Source of the DNA: Chloroflexota bacterium
Lineage (GTDB): Bacteria; Chloroflexota; Anaerolineae; B4-G1
Direction: 5' to 3'
Assembly (NCBI GenBank): GCA_030596915.1
Contig: JAUVSX010000011.1
Coordinates: forward strand, 1 to 17,764
DNA length: 17,764 bases
This document shows positions 6,443-14,831 of the stretch, one piece after another. The position numbers were made by a program, and so were the translations under genes. Below the pieces are notes generated by a model, which saw only the letters and a list, made by a program, of their open reading frames with translations, had not been told where the DNA came from and ran no database searches. Numbering within the stretch: position 1 is the stretch's first letter; each line of letters opens with the position of its first letter.

Positions 6443-9400
6443 ATGGATAATCCGATTTCGGAAGTTGACAACTCTGTGGCTGAGGATCAGCCCACCGAGA
6501 GTGAGAGTAGACCCGAGGCGATTCCAGGAGTGCTCCCAGGACTATCGCCAGAGCCATCCTCCGAAACATCCGCGGAGGCATCGCCAGAAACGCCGACGGC
6601 ACGGTTGTCAGATCCACCGGCGGAGGCAGCCGCCCCAGCTTCCTCGACGCCATTCGTAGAACAGTCTGCCGAGTCATCGTCTGCCAAAGCATCGCCTGTC
6701 AAAGCATCGTCGACCTTCGGGGACCGCCTATCAGCCACGCTCTCGCAGGGCGGCGCAAAGGTGGGCATCATCCTACTGGCGGCCCTGGGCTTCGCGCTGA
6801 TCCTCGCAGCTCTGTTCCTGCCCCCTCTTTCGCTCCTGGATCGACTGGGCATCCTCGGGTACGAGTCCCTAACTGCTGAGAGCCACCGGGTGACGCACCC
6901 CGATGGGTTAGCGTTGAGCGTCGACCCTGCGACCGCCACAGGAACCTTGCGGGTACGCGTCGAAGCAGTACCTCGCCTAGATTTCCTGGAAGGATCGGCG
7001 GGGTCGGCACTGCGCGCCGCGGTTGAGCCGGAGGCGCTGCCCGCCCACCTGACAGTTAAGAGCCCATACTACGAGCTGCGCGCACGGGGCGTGACGGCGC
7101 AACCCGTGATGATCGACGTAATGGTGCCGAACGATGCAGAGCCCTGGCAGACGCTTGACCTTTACACCTGGAATGGCGAGACGTGGGAATGGGTCGGAAG
7201 TGAGCTGCACACCGAGGAGACAGGGAACGAGTTCATTCGCGCGGTTGTGACCGAGCTGCCCTCCTCAATCGTCGTGATGCAGGCGGGGCCAGTCGCGCCG
7301 ACAGTGGCCACCTACTTCGAGCCGGGCGATGGCCCGGTCTCGGCGGTCGCTGGCGTCATCGGCGAGGTGAACCCGACCGGCCTGCTCCTGGGGACTCTGG
7401 GCGGGTTCGCAGGTGAGATGGCGAACCCGGGGCAGCCGGGCGAGGGAGGGACGGTAGACGTCGTGCCCACTCTGCGCAACTGGGCGCCCGGCGCGGATGC
7501 CAATCGTGGTCTTCTGTACGATCTGCTGGCACTGCCCAAGGTTCAGCAGGATCACGTCGCAGCCGTCGCGCAGCTTTGCACCGAGAGTGGCTTTTCCGGG
7601 GTAGAGGTGGACTATCGCGGCGCCCTGCCCAAGGAACGCGATGCTTACACGACCTTCATCAACGCGCTCGCAGAAGCCCTACATGCCAACGGCTTGCGCC
7701 TCACCATCGTCCTCAGACCGGAGGGGGCCGCCGATGGCACGTGGGATGAGGGCAGCTATGACTGGACCGCCATTGGCGCCGTCGTCGACGCGGTCAAGGT
7801 GCCGTTCCCCGTGGATCCTGCCGCGTACACGATGGGGGGAGAAGCGGAGCAACTACTCGACTGGATCACGGCACGCGTCTCTCGACACAAGCTGCATATG
7901 CTCGTCTCTTCCCTAAGCGCAGTACAGCAGGGAGACGCTGTTTCGCCTATCTCCCTCGAGCAGGCGCTGGTTCCTTTCGGGCAGGTCACGGCCCTCCAGG
8001 AGGTCGCTGCCGCTGAGACCGGCAGCCAGTTGGAATTCGGCCTTTCGGGCAGCCTGCTAAGTATCACGCCGGTGGAGTCCGCTGGCACGTATCGCCTCGA
8101 GTACGAGGATGAAGACGGTGGCTTCCGCACCGTCTTCCTGGGCACCCGGGATAGCCTCGCGTCCAAGCTTCGCCTCGCACAGAGCTACCACCTTGGTGGC
8201 GTTGCGATCGCCGATCTGCTGGACCCTGGCAACGCCGAAGGCATCGCCGATGCTCTCGCGGAGTTCCGCACCTCCGGGGCCTCGCCTGGTGATGAGGGTC
8301 TAGGCATCCTTTGGACCGTGACTGGTGGCGGTACGACGGTGGACCAGACCCTGACACCGCTCACGGAGCCATCCTACAGATGGATGGTTCTTGCGACCGA
8401 GGGAACCTATGACGTCGCAGCTTCCATCGCCGGCTTCGAGCGCGGGTCCGTATCCGTGGCTGTCGGCTCGGCCGGGGTGGCAACTGACACGCTTGTCACG
8501 AGGCCCACATCGGAGGTGACGAAGACTGGGGACATCACGGCGACGGACAAGACGGTAACCGATACCGTCGAGGTGGCCGCGTGCCTGAATGCGGCCTACG
8601 TGGCCGATGTGAGCATTCCCGACAACACCCAGATGGACGAGGAGGAGGAGTTCGAGAAGACCTGGCGGGTGCGGAACAGCGGCACGTGTGCGTGGCCCGA
8701 GGACACCTCCATCACCTTCGTTGGTGGCACGCAGATGGACGCCGAGGTGACGGCCGCAGTGGGTGCACTCGAGCCTGGGGAGCAGACCGACATCACCGTG
8801 GCGATGAAGGCGCCAGCCGATGCGGGGCGGCACACCGGCATCTGGCAGTTGAGCGTTGGCGGGAGTCCGTTCGGGACCCAGCTCACCGTCGTGATCCAGG
8901 CCGGGGAACAGGCTGCTGGGGCTGGACCGATTACACCAGTCAGCGGAGGGTCCTTCGAGCTGGGCGGACACGTCCGCGACACGGGCCTGCCCCACGCCGA
9001 CCGTATGCACTATTCTGGGATGAACTGGACCAAGGTGCAGGTGCACGTCGGTCAGGATGCCTCTGGCCTCGTCGCCGCGGCGCACTCGAGGGGCTTCAAG
9101 ATCCAGCTCAGTGCCCTGGGCTCCCCCGGCATGGTGACTCAGGCGGGGTTTGAGAACAACTACGCCAATTGGGTGGCCAGTATGGCGGCAACCGGAGCGG
9201 ACGCAATCGAGGTGTGGAACGAGCCCAACATCGATCGGGAGTGGCAGATTGGCCACATCAGCCCCGAGGCCTACACGAGGCTGCTGTGCGCCTCGTACAG
9301 CGCGATCAAAGCCGCCAACGCTGGCACGGCGGTTATCAGCGCCGCCCCGGCCCCGACGGGATGGTTCGGCGGCTGCGGGCCCAACGGGTGCGACGACGCG

Positions 9401-9871
9401 CCGTGGCTGGTGGGGATGCGCAACGCCGGTGCGGTCAACTGCATGGACTACATCGGCGCCCACCACAACGCGGGCGCGACATCGCCATCTGCGACCAGCG
9501 GTCACCCGGCCGACAGCGGGGGGGGCCATCACTCCTGGTACTTCCTCCCGCAGACCCGGATGTACTACAACACGTTCGGCGGAGCTCGCAAGCTGTTCTA
9601 TACGGAGATGGGCTACGCCTCGCAGGAAGGCGTGCCCGGGTTCAGTGATCAGTTTTCGTGGGCTCGGGGAACAAACAACGCCCAGCAGGCTCAATGGCTC
9701 GCTGAAGCGGTCAGCCTGAGCGTCAACACCGGGATGGTGCGCTGTATCATCGTCTGGAACATCGATTTCGTACGCTACGGTACCGACCCGCAGGATGGAT
9801 TCGCGATCATCCGCCCAGGCGGGAGTTGCCCTGCTTGCGATTCCCTGCACGCCGTGCTGGGAACACGTTAG
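6443..9871 (+). CDS. Membrane protein with degenerate GH18-like, NBR1-type Ig-like and C-terminal clan-A glycoside hydrolase domains
   Basis: A 1142-residue multidomain protein. Residues 1-105 are a disordered, acidic, Ser/Pro/Glu-rich cytoplasmic tail; 107-126 form one membrane helix; the rest is outside the cell. Domains: a beta-rich part (about 135-285); a GH18-like barrel (about 335-605) with GFSGVEVDYRGALP at 383-396 and a closing LGGVAIADLLD at 584; a small beta-sandwich (about 625-695); an NBR1-type FW Ig-like domain (about 714-818, with TWRVRNSGTCAWP); and a clan-A barrel (about 828-1140) with acid/base Glu927 in VWNEPN and nucleophile Glu1055 in YTEMGYAS. In GH18 enzymes the motif ends DxxDxDxE; here Arg392 stands where the catalytic Glu belongs, so this domain is probably a binding module. 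Ribosome site AGGAG at 6433-6437. First gene of a three-gene plus-strand set. The sugar target is unknown. Confidence 0.85.
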   Translation: MDNPISEVDNSVAEDQPTESESRPEAIPGVLPGLSPEPSSETSAEASPETPTARLSDPPAEAAAPASSTPFVEQSAESSSAKASPVKASSTFGDRLSATLSQGGAKVGIILLAALGFALILAALFLPPLSLLDRLGILGYESLTAESHRVTHPDGLALSVDPATATGTLRVRVEAVPRLDFLEGSAGSALRAAVEPEALPAHLTVKSPYYELRARGVTAQPVMIDVMVPNDAEPWQTLDLYTWNGETWEWVGSELHTEETGNEFIRAVVTELPSSIVVMQAGPVAPTVATYFEPGDGPVSAVAGVIGEVNPTGLLLGTLGGFAGEMANPGQPGEGGTVDVVPTLRNWAPGADANRGLLYDLLALPKVQQDHVAAVAQLCTESGFSGVEVDYRGALPKERDAYTTFINALAEALHANGLRLTIVLRPEGAADGTWDEGSYDWTAIGAVVDAVKVPFPVDPAAYTMGGEAEQLLDWITARVSRHKLHMLVSSLSAVQQGDAVSPISLEQALVPFGQVTALQEVAAAETGSQLEFGLSGSLLSITPVESAGTYRLEYEDEDGGFRTVFLGTRDSLASKLRLAQSYHLGGVAIADLLDPGNAEGIADALAEFRTSGASPGDEGLGILWTVTGGGTTVDQTLTPLTEPSYRWMVLATEGTYDVAASIAGFERGSVSVAVGSAGVATDTLVTRPTSEVTKTGDITATDKTVTDTVEVAACLNAAYVADVSIPDNTQMDEEEEFEKTWRVRNSGTCAWPEDTSITFVGGTQMDAEVTAAVGALEPGEQTDITVAMKAPADAGRHTGIWQLSVGGSPFGTQLTVVIQAGEQAAGAGPITPVSGGSFELGGHVRDTGLPHADRMHYSGMNWTKVQVHVGQDASGLVAAAHSRGFKIQLSALGSPGMVTQAGFENNYANWVASMAATGADAIEVWNEPNIDREWQIGHISPEAYTRLLCASYSAIKAANAGTAVISAAPAPTGWFGGCGPNGCDDAPWLVGMRNAGAVNCMDYIGAHHNAGATSPSATSGHPADSGGGHHSWYFLPQTRMYYNTFGGARKLFYTEMGYASQEGVPGFSDQFSWARGTNNAQQAQWLAEAVSLSVNTGMVRCIIVWNIDFVRYGTDPQDGFAIIRPGGSCPACDSLHAVLGTR

Positions 9872-9889
9872 CACTCGTCGTGAGTTGGC

Positions 9890-9915
9890 CTGCCAGCCTC
9901 TCTAGCTGCTGGCAG
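9890..9915 (+). other. Intergenic stem-loop
   Basis: CTGCCAGC (9890-9897) pairs perfectly with GCTGGCAG (9908-9915) across a 10-nt loop, 18 nt after the stop of the large membrane protein. There is no T-run behind it, so it is more likely an mRNA 3'-end stabiliser or part of a two-hairpin end than a terminator on its own. Confidence 0.4.
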
Positions 9916-9956
9916 CGGATGAGGGCCGGGTGAAGCACATCGTTCCCGCAGGACAG

Positions 9957-9982
9957 GGGCTCGGCCTAAGGCCGAGCCCTTT
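9957..9982 (+). terminator. Probable intrinsic (attenuating) terminator between two GH genes
   Basis: GGGCTCGGCC (9957-9966) and GGCCGAGCCC (9970-9979) form a perfect 10-bp GC-rich stem with a TAA loop, followed by TTT and then GCCTAT. The short T-run suggests partial termination. The stem ends only 9 nt before the ribosome site AGGAG (9989-9993) of the next gene, so it may set the ratio of the first to the second enzyme. Confidence 0.55.
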
Positions 9983-9999
9983 GCCTATAGGAGATCACA

Positions 10000-11373
10000 A
10001 TGCCGAGAAACTCTTACAGTAGTCGTCGGAGACTTGGAGGGAACCGCCTCCTCATCGCCATTGCCGCCTGGCTCGTACTCGTCGTCGCTGGCGCGGCGTG
10101 CACCTGGTACGGCTGGTTCCGCCCATCCCCCGATGCCGCCCAGCCCGTTTCCGAGGACACGCCGGCCGCTGCTCTCCCCGCGGCTACGGAGGAGAGTGCT
10201 GTCCTTGAGACTGAGGCCCAGCCCCAGTCCGAGCCGACCCCAACCGGGGCCACCCCAGCCGCAACCGTGTACGCAGAGCTTCCGACGCTACCGCCGGAGG
10301 CGGAGGTGTTCGGGTATGGCATCGCCATCAACGGCACTGGGGGTGGCGATATCCGCTACTGGATGGGGCAGGTCGAGAGCCTTGGCATGGGCTGGGTCAA
10401 ACAACAGGTGGCCTGGTCCAACTTTGAAGGCGAGCCTGGCAAGATGGACTGGAGCGGGTTTGACGCGATCGTCGACGCTGCCAACGAGCGTGGCATCAAG
10501 GTGCTGTTCAGCGTCGCGAAGGCGCCGGATTGGTCGCGGACATACTACGACGAGAACGCCGACGATGCGCCGCCAGACGACCTCGCCGATTTCGCTGACT
10601 TCCTCGGACGGCTCGTGGACCGCTACCAGGGGCGCATCCACGCCATCGAGGTATGGAACGAACAGAACCTCGACCGTGAGTGGGACACTGCCGAGGGCGT
10701 CAACGCCACGCGGTACGTGGAGATGCTGCGCCTGGCATACCAGGCGATCAAGGCTCGCGACCCGAACATCATCGTGATCAGCGGGGCGCTCTCAAACCTC
10801 GGTTATGTTGCCTCCGATCCCGACAACGTGGATCGCATCATCGTGATGGATGACTTCGAATACCTGGAGCAGATGATCGCCGAGGGCTTCCTGGACTACT
10901 GCGACTGTGTCGGCGCGCATCACAACGGGTTCAACCTGCCGCCGCATATCGAATGGGATGAGGGCTACAACGATCCGACAGCGACATTCCGCGGCCCCTT
11001 TGATAACCCCGATCATAGCTGGTCCTTCAAGTCGACCCTCACGGGCTACCACGATCTCATCGAAGCCGCAGGGAGCGACAAACCGCTCTGCGTGACGGAG
11101 TTCGGATGGGCTTCTGCCGAAGGCTTTGATGGTTACCCGCCCGGATTCGAGTTCGCTCTGGACAACACGCTCGCGGAGCAAGCGGAATGGGATGTGCAGG
11201 CGTTCCAGTTGCTCCACGAATGGGGGTTCGTGCGCCTGGCTGTCCTGTGGAACCTGAACTACTCGCAACTGGGATGGGGGCCGGAGGATCCAAACGCGCC
11301 GTACGCGCTTCTGGACTTCAGCGGAGTCGCTCGGCCGGCCTACGGCGCCGTCGGTGCGATGGACAAACCCTAG
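10000..11373 (+). CDS. Membrane-anchored clan-A glycoside hydrolase-like protein
   Basis: A 457-residue protein with a basic N-terminus (SSRRRLGGNR), one hydrophobic anchor (residues 17-37), a Pro/Glu/Ala/Thr linker to about residue 100, then a TIM-barrel of the GH5/GH39-like kind. Acid/base Glu221 lies in EVWNEQNLDREW and nucleophile Glu367 in VTEFGWAS. The usual NEP triplet is NEQ here, a conservative departure; both catalytic Glu remain. Shared blocks with its neighbours include GMGWVKQQVAW near the first strand and VGAHHNGF. The barrel is predicted to face the cell exterior. Start ATG has AGGAG (9989-9993) at 6-nt spacing. It lies behind a terminator-like hairpin and 18 nt before the next paralogue, so those two are surely co-transcribed. 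Substrate unknown. Confidence 0.85.
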   Translation: MPRNSYSSRRRLGGNRLLIAIAAWLVLVVAGAACTWYGWFRPSPDAAQPVSEDTPAAALPAATEESAVLETEAQPQSEPTPTGATPAATVYAELPTLPPEAEVFGYGIAINGTGGGDIRYWMGQVESLGMGWVKQQVAWSNFEGEPGKMDWSGFDAIVDAANERGIKVLFSVAKAPDWSRTYYDENADDAPPDDLADFADFLGRLVDRYQGRIHAIEVWNEQNLDREWDTAEGVNATRYVEMLRLAYQAIKARDPNIIVISGALSNLGYVASDPDNVDRIIVMDDFEYLEQMIAEGFLDYCDCVGAHHNGFNLPPHIEWDEGYNDPTATFRGPFDNPDHSWSFKSTLTGYHDLIEAAGSDKPLCVTEFGWASAEGFDGYPPGFEFALDNTLAEQAEWDVQAFQLLHEWGFVRLAVLWNLNYSQLGWGPEDPNAPYALLDFSGVARPAYGAVGAMDKP

Positions 11374-11391
11374 GAAAGACCCCGCCATAAG

Positions 11392-12591
11392 ATGGGCTTG
11401 CACAACCCACGCAGGTGGCGTCGCCCGGCGTCCCTAGTGCTCGTCAAGGTCGCGGCCGTCGCGATTCTGTTCGGCGTGCTTGGGTCTGGCTGCGGCATCT
11501 CGGGACCCGGGCCTGGGCCGACACCCTCTGCAACTCCGGCGCCGCCCACGCCAACGTCGTGGGCCCGCGGACGCCTGCCGTCGCCAGGGTATGGACTGGA
11601 GGCCTATCTTTGGTGGGATGAGCAGGCAGCCAGACGTGATCTCGACCTGGTCAAGGATGCGGGGTTCGGATGGGTCAAGCAGCACGTAGGCTGGCGGGAC
11701 GTCGAGGGGCCGGCAAAGGGTCATTTCGACTGGTACTTCACCGACCGCATAGTCGCGGATGCGGAGAAGCTCGGGCTGAACGTGATCTTCCGACTCGACA
11801 GCGAACCGGTCTGGGCCATACCACCCGAGGGAACGTCTTCCAGCAACGGCCCGCCTGAGAACCCTCAGGATTTCGGCGACTTCTGCCACGCGCTCGCAGA
11901 CCGGTATCGGGGGCGGGTGCAGGCCTACCAGGTATGGAATGAGCCGAATCTCTCCCGTGAGTGGGGAGGGCACACGCCCGATCCGGTTCGCTATGTGGAT
12001 CTGCTCCGCGCTTGCTACGTCGGTATCAAGACGGCGGATCCGAACGCGCTGGTCATCTCGGCTGGGCTTTCGCCCACTGGCAACGGTCCGCCGGTGGCAA
12101 TGCCCGACGGCGAATACCTGGCGGCTATGTACGAAGCGGGTGCTGCGCCCTACTTCGATCTGCTGGGTGTCCACGCCCCCGGCTTCCTCTACCCACCCGA
12201 AACGTCCCCCGATGAGGTCGCCGCCAACCACGACGGGCACCGCTTCTTCTGCTTTCGGCACGTCGAGGATCTGCGCGACATCATGGTCCAGTACGGCGAC
12301 GGCGACAAGCAGGTCGCCGTACTGGAGATGGGCTGGACCATCGACCCCGTCCACCCAGACTACGCCTGGTTCGCCGTCACGCCCGAGCAACAGGCTGATT
12401 ACCTGGTAAGAGCCTTTCGCTACGCGAGGGACAATTGGACTCCGTGGATAGGCCCGATGGTTGTGATCTCCATCGCCGATCCCTCGTGGACGGAGGAAGA
12501 CGAGCAGTACTGGTGGGCTATAACCGAACCGGGTTGGCCCGAGGCCCATTTGCGCCCCGCCTACTTCGCGCTTCGGGACATGGAGAAGTAG
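11392..12591 (+). CDS. Clan-A glycoside hydrolase-like probable lipoprotein
   Basis: A 399-residue exported protein and the third tandem paralogue. The N-terminus is basic (RRWRR), followed by a hydrophobic stretch (about 14-31) ending in GVLGSGC, with Cys34 a likely lipid-attachment site although the lipobox is imperfect (Gly at -3). A Pro/Thr linker leads to the barrel (about 65-395). Acid/base Glu184 is in VWNEPNLSREW and nucleophile Glu312 in VLEMGWT; the FGWVKQHVGW block matches the other members. The start at 11392 has only a distant AGGAAAG, 13 nt upstream, so it may depend on coupling with the gene that stops 18 nt before. The C-terminus ends soon after the last barrel helix (RPAYFALRDMEK), so no extra domains. 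A cell-surface sugar hydrolase is the best guess; the substrate cannot be told. Confidence 0.85.
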   Translation: MGLHNPRRWRRPASLVLVKVAAVAILFGVLGSGCGISGPGPGPTPSATPAPPTPTSWARGRLPSPGYGLEAYLWWDEQAARRDLDLVKDAGFGWVKQHVGWRDVEGPAKGHFDWYFTDRIVADAEKLGLNVIFRLDSEPVWAIPPEGTSSSNGPPENPQDFGDFCHALADRYRGRVQAYQVWNEPNLSREWGGHTPDPVRYVDLLRACYVGIKTADPNALVISAGLSPTGNGPPVAMPDGEYLAAMYEAGAAPYFDLLGVHAPGFLYPPETSPDEVAANHDGHRFFCFRHVEDLRDIMVQYGDGDKQVAVLEMGWTIDPVHPDYAWFAVTPEQQADYLVRAFRYARDNWTPWIGPMVVISIADPSWTEEDEQYWWAITEPGWPEAHLRPAYFALRDMEK

Positions 12592-12734
12592 AGCCCGCGA
12601 GTCGGACCGCGCCTCACTTTCTGCGACCGTGAACCCCGCTACCCGATCCTCAGCGGGTGACATCTGGATAGCCGATTGCCGCCATTCGGCCTGTACGACG
12701 TGGCCATGCCTTGCTTGGCGTGGGCGGCGCTGAC

Positions 12735-12763
12735 TGGACGAGCGGGGCGAGGGCGCGTATAGT
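12735..12763 (+). promoter_or_regulatory. Probable promoter for rtcA-rnz
   Basis: TGGACG (12735-12740), a 17-nt spacer and TATAGT (12758-12763). Transcription would start near 12770, giving a leader of about 60 nt before GTG 12831. It is the best match in the 239-bp gap 12592-12830, which otherwise holds only weak stem-loops. Predicted from sequence only. Confidence 0.5.
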
Positions 12764-12830
12764 AGAGCAATGGCGCACCCACTCCACGACCGGGTGAGGA
12801 CGCCCTAGACGACCGCGGTGAGGGATTGGC

Positions 12831-13889
12831 GTGTTGACGATTGATGGCTCCTACGGCGAGGGCGGCGGACAGGTACTGCGCACATCGCTGACACTCGCCT
12901 CCCTCACGGCGACGCCTGTGCGCATTGAGCGCATCCGCGCTGGACGGCGCGTGCCGGGACTGCGGCCACAGCATCTGACGGCCGTGCGGGCGGCCGCCGC
13001 CATCTGCGATGCCCAACTGACCGGGGACCAGATTGGCTCACAGACCGTGGCTTTCCGCCCGGGCGGCCCTCCCCGTCCTGGCGCGTACGTCTTTGACGTG
13101 GCGCGGGCCGCCCGGGGTGGCAGCGCTGGCTCCGTCGGTCTCGTCTTGCAGACCGTGCTGCTGCCCCTCGCCCTGGCCGGCGAACAATCGATGCTGACTA
13201 TCCGAGGCGGGACCCACGTGCCGTGGGCGCCGTCAGTCTCCTACCTGGAGAATGCCTACGCGCCCGCTTTGACCCGGATGGGCGCAGGTTGCGAGCTGCG
13301 TCTGGCTCGATGGGGATTCTATCCCGCGGGAGGAGGTGAGGTCCAGGTCAACGTCCGCCGATGTGCACGCCCCCTCCGGCCAATCGTGATAGTCGAACGG
13401 GGAGAGCTCGCGGAGGTATACGGTACCGCGGTGGCAATGAATCTGCCGTCGCACATACCACAGCGGATGAGCGTCCGTGCGCGCAAGGTCTTGTCGCAGG
13501 CGGGGGTACAGGCCCGCATCGAGCCCCTCCGGGTGCGGGGGGCCGGACCGGGAGCAGGCATCTTCCTTATTGGCCGCTACGAGCACATCGTCGCCAGCTT
13601 CACCGCCTACGGCCAGAAGGGCTTGCCGTCTGAGCAGGTCGCCGACGCCGCCTGCACGGCGTTCTTGACCCACCACAACACGGGGGCGCCGGTCGATCCA
13701 TTTCTCGCCGACCAGTTGGTGGTTCCTATGGCCCTGGCGAGGGGAAAGTCTGAACTCGTCACCTCGCGCGTCTCCCAGCATCTCCGCACCAACGCCTGGG
13801 TGGTGCAGCGGTTCTTGGCGGCGAGCATCGACATCGTCGAAGAGGCAGACGGTAGGGGCAGAATCCGTGTGGAAGGGATAGGATTATGA
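12831..13889 (+). CDS. rtcA: RNA 3'-terminal phosphate cyclase
   Basis: ATP-dependent enzyme that turns a 3'-phosphate at an RNA end into a 2',3'-cyclic phosphate through a covalent histidine-AMP intermediate; it acts in RNA repair and end protection in the cytoplasm. The 352 residues match the family over full length (E. coli RtcA has about 338): IDGSYGEGGGQVLRTSL at the N-terminus, RAGRRVPGLRPQHL, FYPAGGGEV in the middle, FLADQLVVPMAL and the nucleophile region SQHLRTN, with His317 aligning with catalytic His309 of E. coli. The start is GTG 12831 with GGTGAGGG (12817-12824) 6 nt upstream. Its stop overlaps the ATG of ribonuclease Z by 4 nt. No rtcB or rtcR is in the window. Confidence 0.95.
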   Translation: MLTIDGSYGEGGGQVLRTSLTLASLTATPVRIERIRAGRRVPGLRPQHLTAVRAAAAICDAQLTGDQIGSQTVAFRPGGPPRPGAYVFDVARAARGGSAGSVGLVLQTVLLPLALAGEQSMLTIRGGTHVPWAPSVSYLENAYAPALTRMGAGCELRLARWGFYPAGGGEVQVNVRRCARPLRPIVIVERGELAEVYGTAVAMNLPSHIPQRMSVRARKVLSQAGVQARIEPLRVRGAGPGAGIFLIGRYEHIVASFTAYGQKGLPSEQVADAACTAFLTHHNTGAPVDPFLADQLVVPMALARGKSELVTSRVSQHLRTNAWVVQRFLAASIDIVEEADGRGRIRVEGIGL

Positions 13890-14824
13890 TCGAAATCGTC
13901 TTCTTGGGAACCTCTGCCTCTGCGCCCTCGATACACCGGGGCCTCTCGGCTCAGGTGGTGCTGCACAAAGACTATCGGTTCCTGGTCGACTGTGGCGAGG
14001 GAACTCAGCGACAGATTCTCCGCAGCGGGCTCGGGTTCAAGCGTCTAAACCGCATTCTGCTGACCCACGGACATCTCGACCATATCCTTGGCCTGGGAGG
14101 CCTGGTGTCGACGTTCGCACGATGGGAAACAGTCGACCGCATCGAGATCTACGGTGGATCGTGGGCCCTTGAGCGCGTGGGGCGACTGATCCACGGCGTC
14201 GTGCTCGGTGGCAACGAACCGCCAGTCCAGATTGATCTGATCCCAGTGCAGCCCGGCGTCGTCCTTGAGGATGAGACGTTCGAGGTAGTGGCCTTCCCGG
14301 TCGTCCATCGGGGGCCGAGCTTGGGCTACCTGTTCAGGGAGAAACCACGGCGTCCGTTCCTCAACGCGCAGGCGGAGCTGCTCGGCGTGCCCAAGGGGCC
14401 GGACCGTGGGAAGTTGGTGGCCGGCACACCCATCACCCTGCCCAATGGCCTCGTGATCCGCCCCGAAGATGTGCTGGGGCCGCCACGGCACGGCGCCTGC
14501 CTGGCCCACATTGGAGACGCAGGCCGGACAGAGGACCTGGTGGATGCCGTGCGCGGGGCCGACTTGTTGGTGATAGAGGCGACCTACCTTCGGCGAGAGG
14601 CGGACATGGCCCGCCGTTTCGGCCACTTGACAGCGGCCCAGGCGGCGCGGCTGGCGCAGGATGCGGGCGTGCACCAGCTCGTCCTCACTCACATCTCCCG
14701 GCGGTATCGCGAGTCGGACATCCTCGACGAGGCGCGCGAGGTCTTCCCTTCGGCGATTGTCGCGCGCGACTTTGATCGCTTCCGGATACTGCGCAGAGAG
14801 GTCGAACGGAGCGGAGAGCGGTGA
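13886..14824 (+). CDS. rnz: Ribonuclease Z (tRNA 3'-processing endonuclease)
   Basis: Zinc-dependent endonuclease that cuts the 3' trailer from tRNA precursors, leaving a 3'-OH. The 312 residues fit the short bacterial form (about 307). It has the metallo-beta-lactamase fold with FLGTSAS at the N-terminus, THGHLDH (His61, His63, Asp65, His66), His141 in VVHRG, Asp211 in HIGDAG, EATYL and His269 in LTHISRRY, so the metal ligands are complete. The tRNA-binding arm region is recognisable (GVPKGPDRGKL, then GTPITLPNG), which separates it from arylsulfatase-like relatives. It starts at ATG 13886 inside the end of rtcA (ATGA overlap), so the two are probably translated together. The C-terminus is Arg/Glu-rich. 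Confidence 0.95.
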   Translation: MIEIVFLGTSASAPSIHRGLSAQVVLHKDYRFLVDCGEGTQRQILRSGLGFKRLNRILLTHGHLDHILGLGGLVSTFARWETVDRIEIYGGSWALERVGRLIHGVVLGGNEPPVQIDLIPVQPGVVLEDETFEVVAFPVVHRGPSLGYLFREKPRRPFLNAQAELLGVPKGPDRGKLVAGTPITLPNGLVIRPEDVLGPPRHGACLAHIGDAGRTEDLVDAVRGADLLVIEATYLRREADMARRFGHLTAAQAARLAQDAGVHQLVLTHISRRYRESDILDEAREVFPSAIVARDFDRFRILRREVERSGER

Positions 14825-14831
14825 GTCGACT

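Noticed and set aside
8300..9874. 524-codon minus-strand open frame over the large surface protein
   Set aside because: Antisense of a region coding an NBR1-type domain and a clan-A barrel with intact catalytic residues.
12635..12657. CCCGCT/AGCGGG stem-loop after the last hydrolase gene
   Set aside because: Only 6 bp with an 11-nt loop and no T-run; too weak to call a terminator.
11434..12663. 409-codon minus-strand open frame over the third plus-strand hydrolase
   Set aside because: Antisense shadow; Arg/Val-rich, no motif, no ribosome site noted.
12770..12808. 12-codon ATG frame in the rtcA leader
   Set aside because: Starts right at the predicted transcription start with no room for a ribosome site; probably chance.
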